Shown piece by piece: positions 9,756 to 21,041 of a stretch of 64,000 nt of DNA (its first letter is position 1; each line of letters begins with the position of its first letter). The notes under the pieces are model-generated. The model was not told where the DNA came from, searched no databases, and was given only the letters and a program-made list of their open reading frames with translations. Source of the stretch: Symsagittifera roscoffensis (Eukaryota > Xenacoelomorpha > Acoela > Convolutidae); the NCBI RefSeq assembly GCF_963678635.1, contig NC_087063.1:4502580-4566579 (forward strand), read 5' to 3'. The position numbers and the translations under genes were made by a program.

Positions 9756-10667
9756 TCACTTGTTTCCTTCCTTGTTTTGATTTATGAAGTCAATCATTAC
9801 GCCCCCCATCTTGGTGACCGCCGTTCTTTTGCGCCCGCTTTTTCTAGACGTCGTGGATGATGTCTCGTCCTGGCTCTCCCCCTGGCTGCTGTATGAGACC
9901 AGCTTTGCTTTCTTTGATGAGGCTCCTTTTTTTCTACTGGCGGTGATCGGTTTCGACTGGTCCCCTGGATTGGACATTCCTTGCTCCCTTGGATTTTGAT
10001 TATCCAACTCGGCGCCTTGTGCCGGAATGGTGTCCTGGTCAGTTCCAACCTCGGCCTCTGGTAGTGCTGCTGCTGAACGTTCTATAGGTGCTTCAGGGGT
10101 GGTAGTTAAAGGCTGTTTGGCTCGTTTTACCGAGATAATCGGTAAGTCTTCGCTGTCTTCTGATTCAGAGTCGGTATCTTCGAATCGGCGCCCGGTCTTT
10201 TCCCGTTTCTTTTTCGCAATTCGCTGTGTTAATCGTTCCTTTACTTCGCGCGGAGTCGGCGGTGGTAATGCTGTTTGAATAGCTCGCTTTTTCACTTCGC
10301 TCGATGGTACCGGTAATACGGATTTGGCTGCAACTTAAGACTTCTTTGGTATGGGCTTCGTGGCCACTCCCGATTTCCTAAACACAACCCCATTGTCTAA
10401 CGTTAGTGTATGTGTACTCTCAGATCTAATTTTAGAATGAATTTGTCTATACCTTTTTAGGTTTTTGTTCCCAGTTCGCTGAAACAACAATCCGGATGGT
10501 CCCGGTTGTCCATTGGGGTTCGCACTTCTAAGTATCGACGGTTCGTCGTCTTGATTCGCGGATTGGTCCACTGTAAGGCGTCGTGCATGGGTCCTGTTTT
10601 TGATATCGTAGGCGAGGTCTGATCTTACACTCCAGTTTGTATCAGCTGGATGGGGCATGTCTTGCAC
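9756..10667 (-). pseudogene. 3' region of retroelement polyprotein, interrupted by TAA
   Basis: One frame runs from 10667 to 9756 with a single in-frame TAA at 10335-10337. It also continues upwards, after a one-base shift in an A run near 10770, into the integrase. The upper part is polar and Pro/Asn-rich; the lower part is Lys/Ser/Glu-rich with basic clusters such as AKKKREKTGRR and SRKSGRKR. I recognise no domain. It is probably the C-terminal tail of Pol rather than a separate gene, since the frame relation and lack of an upstream signal fit continuation. An Env is not supported. Confidence 0.65.
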
Positions 10668-10693
10668 ATTAGGATCGGTGGCATTTTTTGTTT

Positions 10694-13621
10694 TTATAAC
10701 CCGTGACCAATCCAGATTTTGCAGCGATGGTTTTCTAGTAAGATTCCGTAAAACTGTGTTTTTGCTTCTCTACCATGATGAGCTTCCAAGGGCGAAATTT
10801 TAAGTGTCGAGTTTTTTGAGAATCTGAGGGCACCAAGGGCCCGTTCGACCATTTTCTCCAAGGGTTCAGGATTCTTTTCGTGAGCAAAGGTAAGAATAGA
10901 GTTCTTAAGACTGCCAATGGTACGCTCGACGCACCCGGTTGCTCGATGGTCGTTTACTGGTGATTTAATGATTTCAATGCCCTCCCCATTACAAAAAGCT
11001 TTAATCGCGTTTGACATGAAACTAGTTCCCTGATCAATGTGGATTTTCCGTGGCACCCCGTGGTTTGATATATAGCTCTTCAAGAATTTCAATATTTTGT
11101 CTGATCGATTATTTCCACAGACCATTGCCGATGGCCAACGAGAGAACCGGTCGACCGCCACTAGTACATATTTTGGGGATTCATTTAAGTAATTGATGGG
11201 GCCCCAAAAATCTAATTGGACTGATTCATTTGGTTCCGGTACCGATCCCAGTTGATTTTTATTTATTAACGTCTTTAAGTTCTTACCAGCTGCAGTACAT
11301 TCAGGGCACCCTTCGGCAATGGAAGCTATTGAACGGTAGATGTAGGGATACCAGACATCTTTTGCGGCATCGAACATATTTGATTTCCCGTGGTGGTACG
11401 CGTGGCTTCGGTTATTAATTGCTGACTGAAGGTTAATTGGAATTACTAATTTATCATCCATCCAAACTACGTTTTCCTTTACTGAGAAATCATTGACGAA
11501 TTGGGCATAATAACGGTTCATTTGAGTAACTTTTTCGTGAATTTCAGGATCTTGTGTAACAATGAGATTGCGAATAGCGCTCAGTTGGGGGTCCGATACA
11601 TAATTTGATTCTATGAATTTTAAGTTAAACAGGTCAGGTAATGAAGTAGCTTTGTTAACGATTTTACAATTTCGCGGGATAATTGACATACATACAAGGT
11701 TTGGGTCCACTGGTGGTACTGTTTCTCCTTTGAATTCCGAGGGTAACGAGAGAGTTGTATTTGTGCGTATTGATCTTGTCTCTTTGGTAATGGCTTCTAG
11801 TGATACATTTGGGGGCAATTCTTCGATTTCGTCGCTACTACTATTCAGACATGGATGTTGTTTAAGGAATTTCTGCCATTTGCGCATGCTGCGGTCCATA
11901 TCGATATTTGCTTTTGAAATTTGAGGGCTGGATTTAAGTAAATTTTGATTTTGAGAGTTGGATTTAGATAATTTTGAACAACTGTGTTCTGATTGAATAA
12001 TAGCCCCAACTAATCCAGTGCGTATTTCGCGTAGCCGTCGGCTTAAACCACGTGTTTGAATCTGATTGGTTGATTTCCGCTTACATGTTTTTCCGCCCTC
12101 TACCGAGTCATTTTGTGACGAAACTTCCAGTCTATTTATAGAATGCTTATTATCCGCTGTACAAATTGGTCCCTTGGATGTATTTGGTCCCTTGGATGTA
12201 TTAAAGCCAAGCGCAGTGCGAATTAGGTTGATCTTTGCCACCGTAAACATATTATCATACGTACTAATTGGCGTTGCTTCTCTACTTGGATGACGTGATA
12301 AGTAGTCCGCCAAACCAATTTTAGCCCCCGGTTTATGCTCAATTTGAAAATCAAAAGGAATTAGTCGATCTAACCAGCGCGTTAAACGAGTAAACATCGT
12401 TTTATTTTTCTTGTTATTACCGTTCAAAAGGGATATTAGGGCTTTATGATCGGTAACGATCAAAAAACTTCGGCCAAGCATGTAATTTCTAAAGTATTCA
12501 GCCCCCCACACAACTGCCAACATTTCCAATTCGTTTGTTGAGTATTTGTTTTCCGCTTCGTTAAGATATCGCGACGCAAACGAGATTGGGCGCCATCCTT
12601 CTGGTCCTAACTGTTCCAACACCGCGCCGAGCCCGTTATGGCTTGCATCGCACACTATACAAATGTCTTTGTGGATATCAAAGTGCCGTAATTCAAGAAT
12701 GTTAGAAACTTGTTTCTTAAGGTTTTCGAACGCGTTCTGGCATTCAGGTGTCCAAATGTATTCATTATTTTTGCTTAGTAGGGGTCGCAGCGGTGCCGAT
12801 GATTCGGCCAATGCCGGCAGATACTTGTGCAAACTATGAATTGACCCCATAAACGATTTTAATTGTGACAAAGTCCGTGGCGGCGTTAGCGCCTCTATTG
12901 GTTCTGTTTTTCTAACCAATGGAGTAATTCCAGTCGGGGTTATTTTATGGCCTAGCCATTCGCATTCTCGTTGGACGAATTTACATTTTGTCAATTTTAG
13001 GGACATTTTTTCACGATCCAGTTTCTTTAAAATTTTCTCTACCGTCGCTATGTGGTCTATCGCCGTTCCCTTGGTTACGACCAAAATATCATCGATGAAC
13101 GCATGCGCTTGCGGGTATTCAGCGAGTATACAATCCATTGCGCGCTGGAATTCCGCGGGCATTGTAGTGAGACCATAGAATCCGGTTTTGAACCGGTATG
13201 TACCCGTCGAGCGGCCTCCAATAAGAGAAAAATTGCACTGTATGCTCGTCTCAGCGTTTAGTGGCAGTTGGCCATAAGCGTATGTTAAATCCATTGTTGT
13301 GAAATATATGTCTCCCTGTTTTTTTTCGCTAATCGTTTGTCCAACCGTGTCCATTAGTTCCTCGATATTCGGCATTTGGTATTTATTCTTATGCACTTGT
13401 TTATTTAGTTCCCTCGACTCGAGTGCCAGTTTCACGGACCCATCCGTTTTTACTGTTATTACTATTGGGGACACAAAGTATTTGTCCGAGCATTCGGATA
13501 ATTTTTCGATATGACCCTGTTTCAATAATTTGTCAATTTCGGCATCCACTTTTTCTTGCAGCGAAATCGGGACTCGACGCCCCTTCTGTTGTACTGGGGT
13601 GAGGTTTTCAAAAAATTCGGC
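10694..13621 (-). pseudogene. Pol: reverse transcriptase, RNase H, integrase
   Basis: A minus-strand open frame of about 975 codons starting just below an in-frame TAA (13622-13624); the first possible initiators are internal. Counting from 13549, reverse transcriptase has MDLTYAYGQLPL near residue 86 and the catalytic FIDD at 151-154. RNase H has CDASHNGLGA at 300, E340 and the TDHKAL aspartate at 367. Integrase has an HH-CC zinc finger at about 714-750 and a DD35E core: D in VQLDFWGP, D in HIDQGTSF, E in GCVERTIG, exactly 35 residues apart. The frame ends early in a shifted tail at 10694. The catalytic residues all look intact. Confidence 0.92.
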
Positions 13622-14482
13622 TTAAACTTTGTAGTTTCTTATTTTCCCTACCCTGCTAAAAAGGTTTGAAAACTGCTTACTGAAATATGTTTGCCATGAA
13701 TCCAACTCCCCCTCCGGTTCCAGTGCGTCCTGACTGCCTTCTTCAATGGACATTATGTGGTCCCCTGGTGATTGTTGCACCAACTGGAGTCCTAGTTGGG
13801 GCATCAGATCTCTTCCAATTATTGATGGTCGGTTCCCTCCGATTACTTTTATCCTTGCATGGATCTTCCAGCCGTTTGATTGTATTGTTACTGCCATTGT
13901 TCCAATCATCTGTAGTGGATTGTTCCCATAATCCCGAAAAGCATTGTCCTCCTCCGTAAGATTGTCCAGTTTTACTCCTGATGTTCCCAAAGTTTTCCGC
14001 AATTCTCCGATGGTGAAAATTGAAATTGGGGACCCGCTATCGATCCACACTCGAGTGGGTTTCCCATTGACTTTGATCGGCAATTGTGCCCCAGCAACTT
14101 TCAATTCTGTGACTCTTTTTCGCTTTATGGCCATAACCATATAGTCCCCGTCGGAGCTGCTTGAGTCCCACGAGTGCACCACTGGATTCTTATTAACCCA
14201 TCCAATGGAACTTGCATGTTGTGATGCTTCTTCGTCCGCCGAATTTTCTAGGTGATGATCGTCGCCATTCTCCCGTATCATTCCTACGGCTCCCTGTCCC
14301 CGCTGGTTTCCACGTTTTCCCCTGCAGGTTCGTTCGAAATGGCCAATTTTGTGGCAAAAATTGCATGTAACCCCCTTTGCTGGGCATCTGTCCAAGTGTT
14401 CCCTGGTGAAATTTTGTTGATCGCAGTTATAACATTTGTTGTTATTGGGGAGATTTCTGCCTCGATACGATCCTCGCCCTTG
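13622..14482 (-). pseudogene. Zinc knuckle and retropepsin region
   Basis: The frame is open between in-frame TAA codons at 14483-14485 and 13622-13624. It starts in the Gly/Arg-rich end of Gag, then has a cysteine motif (CYNC...C), a CCHC knuckle (CNFCHKIGHFERTC), an acidic linker, the protease active site in WIDSGSPIS, and IIGRDLMPQLGL, the conserved helix region of retropepsins. DSG replaces the commoner DTG, as in some gypsy families. In relatives it processes Gag-Pol. Here it can only be made with flanking domains if both stops are bypassed. Confidence 0.88.
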
Positions 14483-15220
14483 TTAAGAGCCCCCGCCCCT
14501 TGCACGATTGTTCCGATAACCTCCACGGATTATTCCGACTGGTTCCGATTTTATCTGGATTCCTCCGCCTCCTGATGATGATCCTGGGGCCCCCACTGGT
14601 CCCGTGGCAACATATGATGATGCATACTTGTTACCCCTCTCGTACGATAGAGCTATCCGGTACACTTCCTCAGGTGTTTTCGTCGACCTGCATAGTTCCT
14701 TTTGTGCATCCCGATTATTCATGTTAACAATGAATACGTCTCTTAGTATTCGGTCTTCTAGTGTTCCAAAATTGCACCGCGCTGCCAATCCGCTGAGTAC
14801 GGAGTGGAATTGCTTCATATGTTTCATATGTTTCATTTCTTTCTTTCTTAAATTCCGTTTCCAACGCGTCTATCATCCGTGGGTAACGAATCGTCGTGAG
14901 GTCCAGGTGTGGTCGTCTTTTGTGCAGTTCATCCTGCCCCTTTTCCCCAGACACAAATACAGGTTCGAAATCAACACCTGTTCTGATTCCCGCCGATTTT
15001 TTCCGTCTACTTCCTCGGGCAAGTCAGTAATTTGGGCCTCTGTGAGTGTCGCGGCGAAGTAGAAGTTCATCGGGTTTAGTGAGTGCTTGGCGACCATTCC
15101 CCATTGGAATCTGTTAATCCAGAATTCCCACATCATTGGCGGTTCCGTGCATTTTGCTGGCCAAAAGCCCGTGATGCCCAGTGGATCCTTTCCCCCACCT
15201 GATCTTGCTGACTGCGCCAT
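14483..15220 (-). pseudogene. Gag, frameshifted
   Basis: Capsid-like sequence split over three minus-strand frames (15220-14873, about 14954-14724, 14836-14483), the same breaks as in copy 1. The start ATG occupies 15220-15218, so its A is the last LTR base and the following codons are the PBS. The substitution at 15205 makes codon 6 Arg instead of the Gly seen in copy 1 and changes PBS position 15. The C-terminal part is Gly/Arg-rich before an in-frame TAA. Confidence 0.85.
15202..15219 (-). other. Primer-binding site, tRNA-Ser type
   Basis: TGGCGCAGTCAGCAAGAT on the element strand directly after the 5' LTR. It matches an expected tRNA-Ser 3' end except at position 15, where copy 1 has G. 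Confidence 0.8.
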
Positions 15221-15435
15221 GTCGAGAAGGTAAAACGATAGTCGTCTAATTGTTAATTCCGATAGAAGAGATTGTCAACTTAATCTTACAAAGTTAGCAT
15301 AAAGAGTGGTTAGAAACAGTATCCAAGGGTGACAGACTGTTCCAAGGGCAAACACCTGATAATCAATTAGTCTAGCACCAAGAGTGAACATTTGATTAAC
15401 AGCTTCCGAAATGAACTAAATTACTCTATACAACA
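15220..15435 (-). repeat. 5' LTR
   Basis: 216 bp, TG...CA, followed by the ATAA target duplication at 15436-15439. Four differences from the 3' LTR of the same element. Confidence 0.93.
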
Positions 15436-15439
15436 ATAA

Positions 15440-16292
15440 AGATTGATTTTTTAACTAACAGATAAATAATTGATTTTGTTTCAATATTTGTCGGCTTATT
15501 TGGCTGGTGTTTTTTAGCAACATTGTGTTCAGTTCAATTGTTTTTATTCAGTTCAATTTTGAAGAATGAAACTATATTTCATGGATTTTTTATTTCTATA
15601 CGCGCTGAAATTTTCAATTTGAAAATAAAAATTTTAAATTGTTTTTGTTGCACAGCGTATTGTTTTAAAGTCTGAATTTTTTCAGATTTTTTGTTTCGTA
15701 AGTTTTGTTTAGCAGTTTCGACTCGACTGTTTTGTCTACGAAAGATTTTAATTATAAAGACAATCAACCAGCTGGTGTAGAGGCAACGTACCTAGCGAAG
15801 ATAGAAAAGAATTTTGATTCGATTCTGTCCGGGACCTGTTTTTTGCAAGCTAGATTTCTTGTTTTTTCGGTTTATCGTCCGTTTATTTCTTTTTGTCGGC
15901 TTAGTTCCCGTAGCTCAAAATTTGAAGGATCGGCTTTCCTCCAGGTTGCTGCAACACCCTTGCTTGTGACGAAATTTTTCGAGGAAATTTTCTGCTATTT
16001 TAGTTAATTGTCTATCTGCTTTTTTGTCGGCTTAGTTCCCGCAGAAAAGAGATTGTGAAAGTTCAGCTTCTTTCTAGCATTCCAAAAGCTCCTTGTAAAG
16101 TTTTTGATGGTGCAGTTAATAAAAGTTTTAAGTTTTTTTTTTCAATTTTTGATTTTGCTTCTGTTTGATTTTTTAATTATAGTCATACATATTTATCGCA
16201 AGTGGTGCAAAACTCAGCTGTGTGAAGAAATGTTAACATATGTTTGGAATAATTTTTATATCATATTTTATGTTGTCTGTTGGTCTGATTAG
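15440..16292 (+). other. PHF12-like intron A/B, 3' part (unit 2)
   Basis: Duplicate of 3505-4358 with the same dispersed motifs. It ends in the acceptor of exon B. No gene seen. Confidence 0.7.
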
Positions 16293-16432
16293 CATTTCAC
16301 CTGGAGTGCACTGAGCCTCCTCTGACGTCACTGCCCCAGGGCAGGTGGATGTGTCCCCTCCATCCCCACCACTACAACCCCACTCTGCAAACGAGCACCA
16401 GTTGGACCCAAAGAGTAGTCTACCACCAACAG
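16293..16432 (+). CDS. PHF12: PHF12-like exon B, second half of PHD finger (unit 2)
   Basis: Same 140-nt exon as 4359-4498. Spliced to exon A at 8557 it reads ...ACDYCPAAFHLEC..., an uninterrupted PHD finger with all eight ligands (the last pair is C-x2-H, as in PHF12 PHD2). The phase match across the 7.7-kb intron is strong evidence that exons A and B belong together. Confidence 0.85.
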
Positions 16433-16860
16433 GTACATGACTACTGAATGAAATATATTGATCAAAAAGCCGGAAAATTACAAATGTCAACTTTTTTCGG
16501 AAACGAGAAAAAATTTGCAAATTAAATTCATGTGTTAGTATGATTATTAACAGGTCTCGTCTCAATTAAAGACATATATGAGTCGAAAAAGACATTTGGT
16601 TTTAAGCATCAATGAAATGAAAAATAGAAAGTGAAAATTGATATTATATTTGAGATTTGTTCTTCTGATACCTGCTGGAAAATCTATTTAAAAAACATCA
16701 ATTATCCGAGCTGGTCCGGCGTGCAAAAGAAATCATGTAAAAAAAATCATTTTTCTACGAAAATTTTTTACAAGAACTTTTTTTTGCATGAGAAGCTGTG
16801 CTTTTTGAAGCTTCATGAGCCAGGTATTTTTGTTTTCTTACATATTTGTCATTTGCTTAG

Positions 16861-17519
16861 TTCTCCAAACCAATAGATACAGAACAAGTGAAGAGAAAAT
16901 TTTACGAGAACCTAAACAAAAAGTATCCACCATGGTTCGACAAAAACGAACCAAAGCGAAGGCCGAAAGAGTTCGAAATTGACGTGCCTGTATCTATTAA
17001 AGAAATGTACAGAACAGCGAAACTGAAAACTGAGCGACCGGAAATTCTTCAAAATAGTTCTTCTTATTCTGATACAATAAATAATGAAAGTCAGTTCGAG
17101 TCTTTACTTCATGATGAGAATAACAAAAAATTAATCGACGGTCTTTTAAACCTTATTGTAAATCATTCCGATTCACGATGTCCAACTAGTCATAGAATGA
17201 AGGAATGCGGAACTTTGAAAAATTGTAACCTTGAAAATAATAACGATAGTGTCGGAAATGTTGACGACTCGGAAATAATATCAGCTGTTCAATCGTTGTC
17301 CGATCACAGTTTAGCACGAGTCAACTCGTCGATTGCGGCTTTATTTGACATTGAAAGGAAGACAATCTGGCTGATGGATAAACCGTGGTTGTGCATTGGA
17401 TCGGACGGTGATATATGCGACGTGGTGTTACGTACTAGCTTGTGCAAACGGGTATCACAAAAACATGCCGTTCTCTTTTTCGATGCCAAATCAAGACAGT
17501 TTGAAGTACTCAATTACAG
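16861..17519 (+). CDS. PHF12: PHF12-like exon C, linker and start of FHA domain (unit 2)
   Basis: Same exon as 4927-5585. It enters in phase 0 after exon B and leaves in phase 2. It encodes the conserved post-PHD region, a low-complexity linker and the first FHA strands. It carries Arg at the codon covering 17431, where unit 1 has Ser, plus a neighbouring silent change at 17427. The two changes lie five bases apart in an otherwise identical exon. Confidence 0.87.
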
Positions 17520-17744
17520 GTAAAAATTACTTCTTGACATTTCACAGGATAAAAGTATATTGAAAACTTTGTCTGACAGTGTAATAGAAATTTTATTGAT
17601 ACACTGAATCACATTTTGTAATCGGTATATAATTTGTGACTCGGGATAAATTGATCTTTCGATGTGCGCCCACCCCTTCCGTAATTATCAATAATTATCA
17701 AAAATAGCAAAACACCAAAAGGCATTAACAAACGCATGTAATGA

Positions 17745-17944
17745 GGAGCTGTGGCTGAGTGGGTAAGACACTCGGCCATTAACGCAAAGGTCTGTATCGA
17801 ATCCCACTTCGGCCACGGTTGTAGGGGTCTCAGCGTCTTCCTCCTCCTCAAGGTGGGACCGGCTGCGACGAAATGGATGATATTTCTCTCCCACACGAAA
17901 AAAAGGCCCACGGTTGAATCGTGGGAGCTAGGCCAGGGCTATTA
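17745..17944 (+). repeat. tRNA-derived SINE (unit 2 copy)
   Basis: Duplicate of 5811-6010, carried along by the segmental duplication rather than inserted separately. Confidence 0.72.
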
Positions 17945-18436
17945 AAAATAGCACTCAATCGATTGGCCGACTGAACATTTTGTGTGACAAGAAAAAAATT
18001 TTGAAAAAGGAAAAAATCGTTGGAATTTTTTTTTCGAATTTCTGTTTTGGCGATTATTGCTTCGAGTAAAGCAAGTTAAATTTTGCTGCTCTTGCATTGT
18101 AATGATTGTATCTCAATACAGAACTTTGTTCTCGGCAAAATCTTAGTAATTGGTGACATAATATAGCGCATTAAACCTTCTTTATAATTTGGCTTACTGG
18201 TACGGCATTTAAGGTGGTGCTTGAAGCCCTCCATGATCCGTGCTCATTTCTTGAAGGTGTTGAAACATCATCCAGGCCAGAAAAAGTAACAAAAAAATTG
18301 CATGTAATTCTGACAATGGCCTCAACAGCGGTTTTCTGTAAGGAGCCGAACAGCTCGTTTGTCTTATAAATCGTCTTAATTTAAATTAACCTAACTTAAC
18401 AACAATCGTATGAAATTTTTTGACATGTCTTAACAG

Positions 18437-18788
18437 CGAACATGGCACGATAGTTGATGGTGTTCAGCTTGGATGTGAAAATCACAGCAAGCCAAAGCAA
18501 CCCGACAAAAAATGTCACGCAGCCAATTCAATGGATCCTTCTGCAACTACTGTCGAATCTGTCAGATTGTTTATCACGAAAAGTAGCGATAGTTCGAAAT
18601 ATGCAACCTTGAAAAAAGCACAGCAATATAAACGACAGGCGACGATGCGTACTCATCAAACAAGCTGCAATTGCGAAGAAATTATTGTCTTCGGGGGAAC
18701 AATAGGCTGGGAAGGATCGGTGCACCTTCATCATGGATCAGTGTTGAGAATTGGATGTGTTTCTTTAGTTTTGTCAATCTTGTGTTGA
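18437..18788 (+). CDS. PHF12: PHF12-like exon D, end of FHA domain and stop (unit 2)
   Basis: Same as 6503-6854. With exons A to D this unit encodes about 422 residues from the middle of PHF12 to its stop: PHD2, linker, FHA and conserved tail. The N-terminal part (PHD1 and the promoter) is missing, so unit 2 is either a 5'-truncated pseudogene, an alternative 3' end reached by read-through from unit 1, or an assembly duplicate. Confidence 0.87.
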
Positions 18789-20344
18789 ATTTTAATTCGA
18801 AATTCTAAACCCTGACCAACATTTTTTTGCTGTTTGTTGAGGATTAAATTTCAGAATGTGTATAGTTGGTTGTATGGTTATTGTTCCTACTCTAGAAGGA
18901 AGTTGCAGAATATTTGTGCTTTGTAGGGGTTTTCTAGATAAATTTCAACTTTTAGACTAGCCGTATTTGACGGAATTTTTTACACAATTTGAAAGGTTTA
19001 AATTTAGGAGCTCAAATTTAAGAAGATGGTGTTCACCTGTGATCATTTTTTGTAAAACTGGGAGGCTTTGAAAATTGCCAATTTGGAATCATTAACGCGC
19101 GATATAGTTCGTGCTTTGAACGCGTAAGCGGCAATGCAATCTGGTCCATTATATATTGCAATTAGAATGGAGGCAAGCTATCTGGTTTTATTTGTGGTAA
19201 GGCGACAATTCGTAACAGTTGAATTGCGTAACAAGACTGCTCGTACATCAGGGCAAAGCCCTGAATGTTCCGACTGCCCTTTAATCCATATCCAGAAAAA
19301 CTAAGTTCTATACGAAATCAAAGATCAATTGTACAACTTTGAGTCCTACGAAATTAATACGACCAATTAGCTAGCCTCAATTCAATTTGCACGATTTTGT
19401 TGTGCGGGGTATTTCGCCACATGTATTAATTACGCTTTCAGCATTATGAATAAAATCTTCAAAACGCGCATATATTAGTCCAGCGCATGACCAAATTGGC
19501 AATTTTCAAACTCCTAGAACTTTGCAAAAAATGAACCGAGGTAAAATATCTCTTTTATATTTGATTTCAGGGAGTCGATATATTCAATGGCTATAAAAAT
19601 TTTTTGTCAAAAACTATTATTTCGATCGTCGAAAATTGACTGAATAAAAAGAAAACCATCCCAAGCAAAAATATTCCCTTTTCTTCGAAAGTCGGGACAA
19701 CAAGGCATTGGCAAGCAGGGAATACCTTACTCCGCTGAGCTTTTACATTCGGCGCGAGAATTTCGGTGCGTGTAAATCAGTGTTTGCCGCTTAATCTACT
19801 ATTACGAATTGTCGATTGTTACGAATTGTTGCTTGTCATGAATTGCCACCTGTTATGAATTGTCGGCTCGAGCTTAATCATACGTTTATAGCCGCTAAAA
19901 AAATTTTGATACATAACATAGCGTGCTTGGGTAAACTTTCACAGAAAACCCCGTAAAAATCCAAAGTTTTTTTTAATTTCATTTTTTTCAATCAAAAAAT
20001 TTTTAATAGAGGTCAAAGGGTAGTCTTACGTTCAGGAATTAGCCCTGATACGATCGGTTTTGATAAAGCTATTTTTAAAGTTAGATTATTAGTAGGTTTT
20101 TAATTTCGAGATCATGATAATAAAAAGGGAGCATTGTTGGAATAGGTGAAGCCGATTCGACTGCTAAAAACGGGTCCTTATCGGGATTCAAACCCTGTTA
20201 GCCCGAAGGCGGTCGCGTTAACACAATGTTGTGTCCGACCCTATTCAATGTAATTTCGCAGTCGGGCTTATGTGTTGCGTGCTTGCCAGTACAGAAGTAC
20301 GAACTGTTAATGATGGAAACAAAATGCCTGGTGGTTATTGGCAG
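18789..20344. other. 3' flank of PHF12-like copy 2
   Basis: Duplicate of 6855-8410, with dispersed repeat D1 (about 18995-19730) and a tRNA-like block (about 20153-20234, minus). Homology to unit 1 stops after GGTTATTGGCAG at 20344. Confidence 0.6.
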
Positions 20345-20431
20345 ACTTTTGTAGGGTAAAACGTTGAACAATTATCAGGGATTGTAACTTTTGGCTTGTA
20401 ATTTATCTGGCTCCGTGTGTTTACTCGCTTT

Positions 20432-20503
20432 GTTAGTTTAATGGCTAGTGTAGGTTATTGTTGCAGTAGTGAAACAGGTTCGAATCTAGTAACAAATTAT
20501 CTT
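20432..20503 (+). repeat. Degenerate tRNA-like sequence
   Basis: A 72-nt block with an A box-like TTAATGGCTAGTGTAGG and the B box-like GGTTCGAATC. GTTA at the start pairs with TAAC at the end. The acceptor and T stems have mismatches, so it is a tRNA pseudogene or SINE head rather than a functional tRNA. Confidence 0.4.
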
Positions 20504-20778
20504 TCTCTTTTACTTTACTAAAATGATCAACTTATGCTTAAGCATGAACACAAAAGTTTTTTTGAAAAATCTGGCTTCGATTTTATTTGTTATGTTTTAA
20601 AAGTCAGCATTTTATGAGAAAATCTTTCATTCAGATTTTGTTTCTTCGAAAATTGTTGGCGATAATTTTTGCTTGATACTCTTGCACTTGAAGTGGATCA
20701 ATTGCAGAGTATATATCCTTTAATCAATACCGCAGAAAATTGGATGCTTTCAGGTGTTGATGAATTAATAAAAGTGCA

Positions 20779-21041
20779 ATGAGCTCTTGTTTTCCTCGAG
20801 TTCATCGAGGAACTCTCATTAAAGATGTATTGGACAACCGAGCTGAAAACGAAAACATGTTTTATTTGGAGACAGTTGACTCTTTGGACATGGATGTATT
20901 CAATCGAATGGTGTGTGCTTTCATGAATTCGCAATCCGGGGGAAGTATCTGGCTAGGTCTGGACGAAAGGGGAAGATGCCAGGGAATAGGAATGGACAGA
21001 CCCTTTAGAGACAAAATAAGAAGAGAATTTGCTCAAGTAAC
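20779..21041 (+). CDS. Schlafen-like AlbA_2 domain protein, exon 1
   Basis: The open frame from ATG at 20779 encodes a Schlafen/AlbA_2-type core: an E-rich stretch (ENENMFYLE), then GGSIWLGLDERGRCQGIG, the glycine-rich turn and Asp typical of this fold, then a helix (FRDKIRREF). In animals this fold occurs in Schlafens, which bind or cut RNA, and in SLFNL1. The proposed donor AC/GTTTGA at 21042 is weak but has the right phase (2) for the next exon at 22305; the frame itself stays open to 21174. The protein would be small (about 159 aa), with no helicase part. Whether the active site is complete cannot be judged. Confidence 0.6.

Larger units (their letters stand above)
9291..15435 (-). mobile_element. 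Complete Ty3/gypsy (Metaviridae) LTR retrotransposon, broken frames
   Basis: A 6145-bp minus-strand element inside the PHF12-like intron, antisense to the gene. Order from the 5' end (high coordinates): 5' LTR 15220-15435, PBS 15202-15219, gag, zinc knuckle, protease, reverse transcriptase, RNase H, integrase, a 3' basic/Ser-rich region, PPT 9507-9518, 3' LTR 9291-9506. ATAA flanks both ends. The polyprotein is interrupted by in-frame TAA codons at 14483, 13622 and 10335, two frameshifts in gag and one near 10770. The long intact segments and 1.9 % LTR difference suggest a fairly young but inactivated copy. Confidence 0.93.
8411..20344. repeat. Tandem segmental duplication, unit 2
   Basis: If the event was a simple tandem duplication, this is the complete second unit, about 11.93 kb. 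It starts at the junction with a PHF12-like exon (PHD finger), runs through an intron holding a complete antisense Ty3/gypsy element, then exons B, C and D, and ends in 3' flanking DNA. Positions 8411-11935 have no counterpart in the window because their unit 1 copy would lie upstream. The two LTRs of the element differ at 4 of 216 sites, whereas the two 5' LTR copies of the units differ at 2, so the insertion is older than the duplication. Confidence 0.85.

Noticed and set aside
9756-10667. Env-like third gene in the retroelement
   Set aside because: No signal peptide, membrane segment or cysteine pattern; it is basic and Ser-rich and in register with the Pol tail after one shift.
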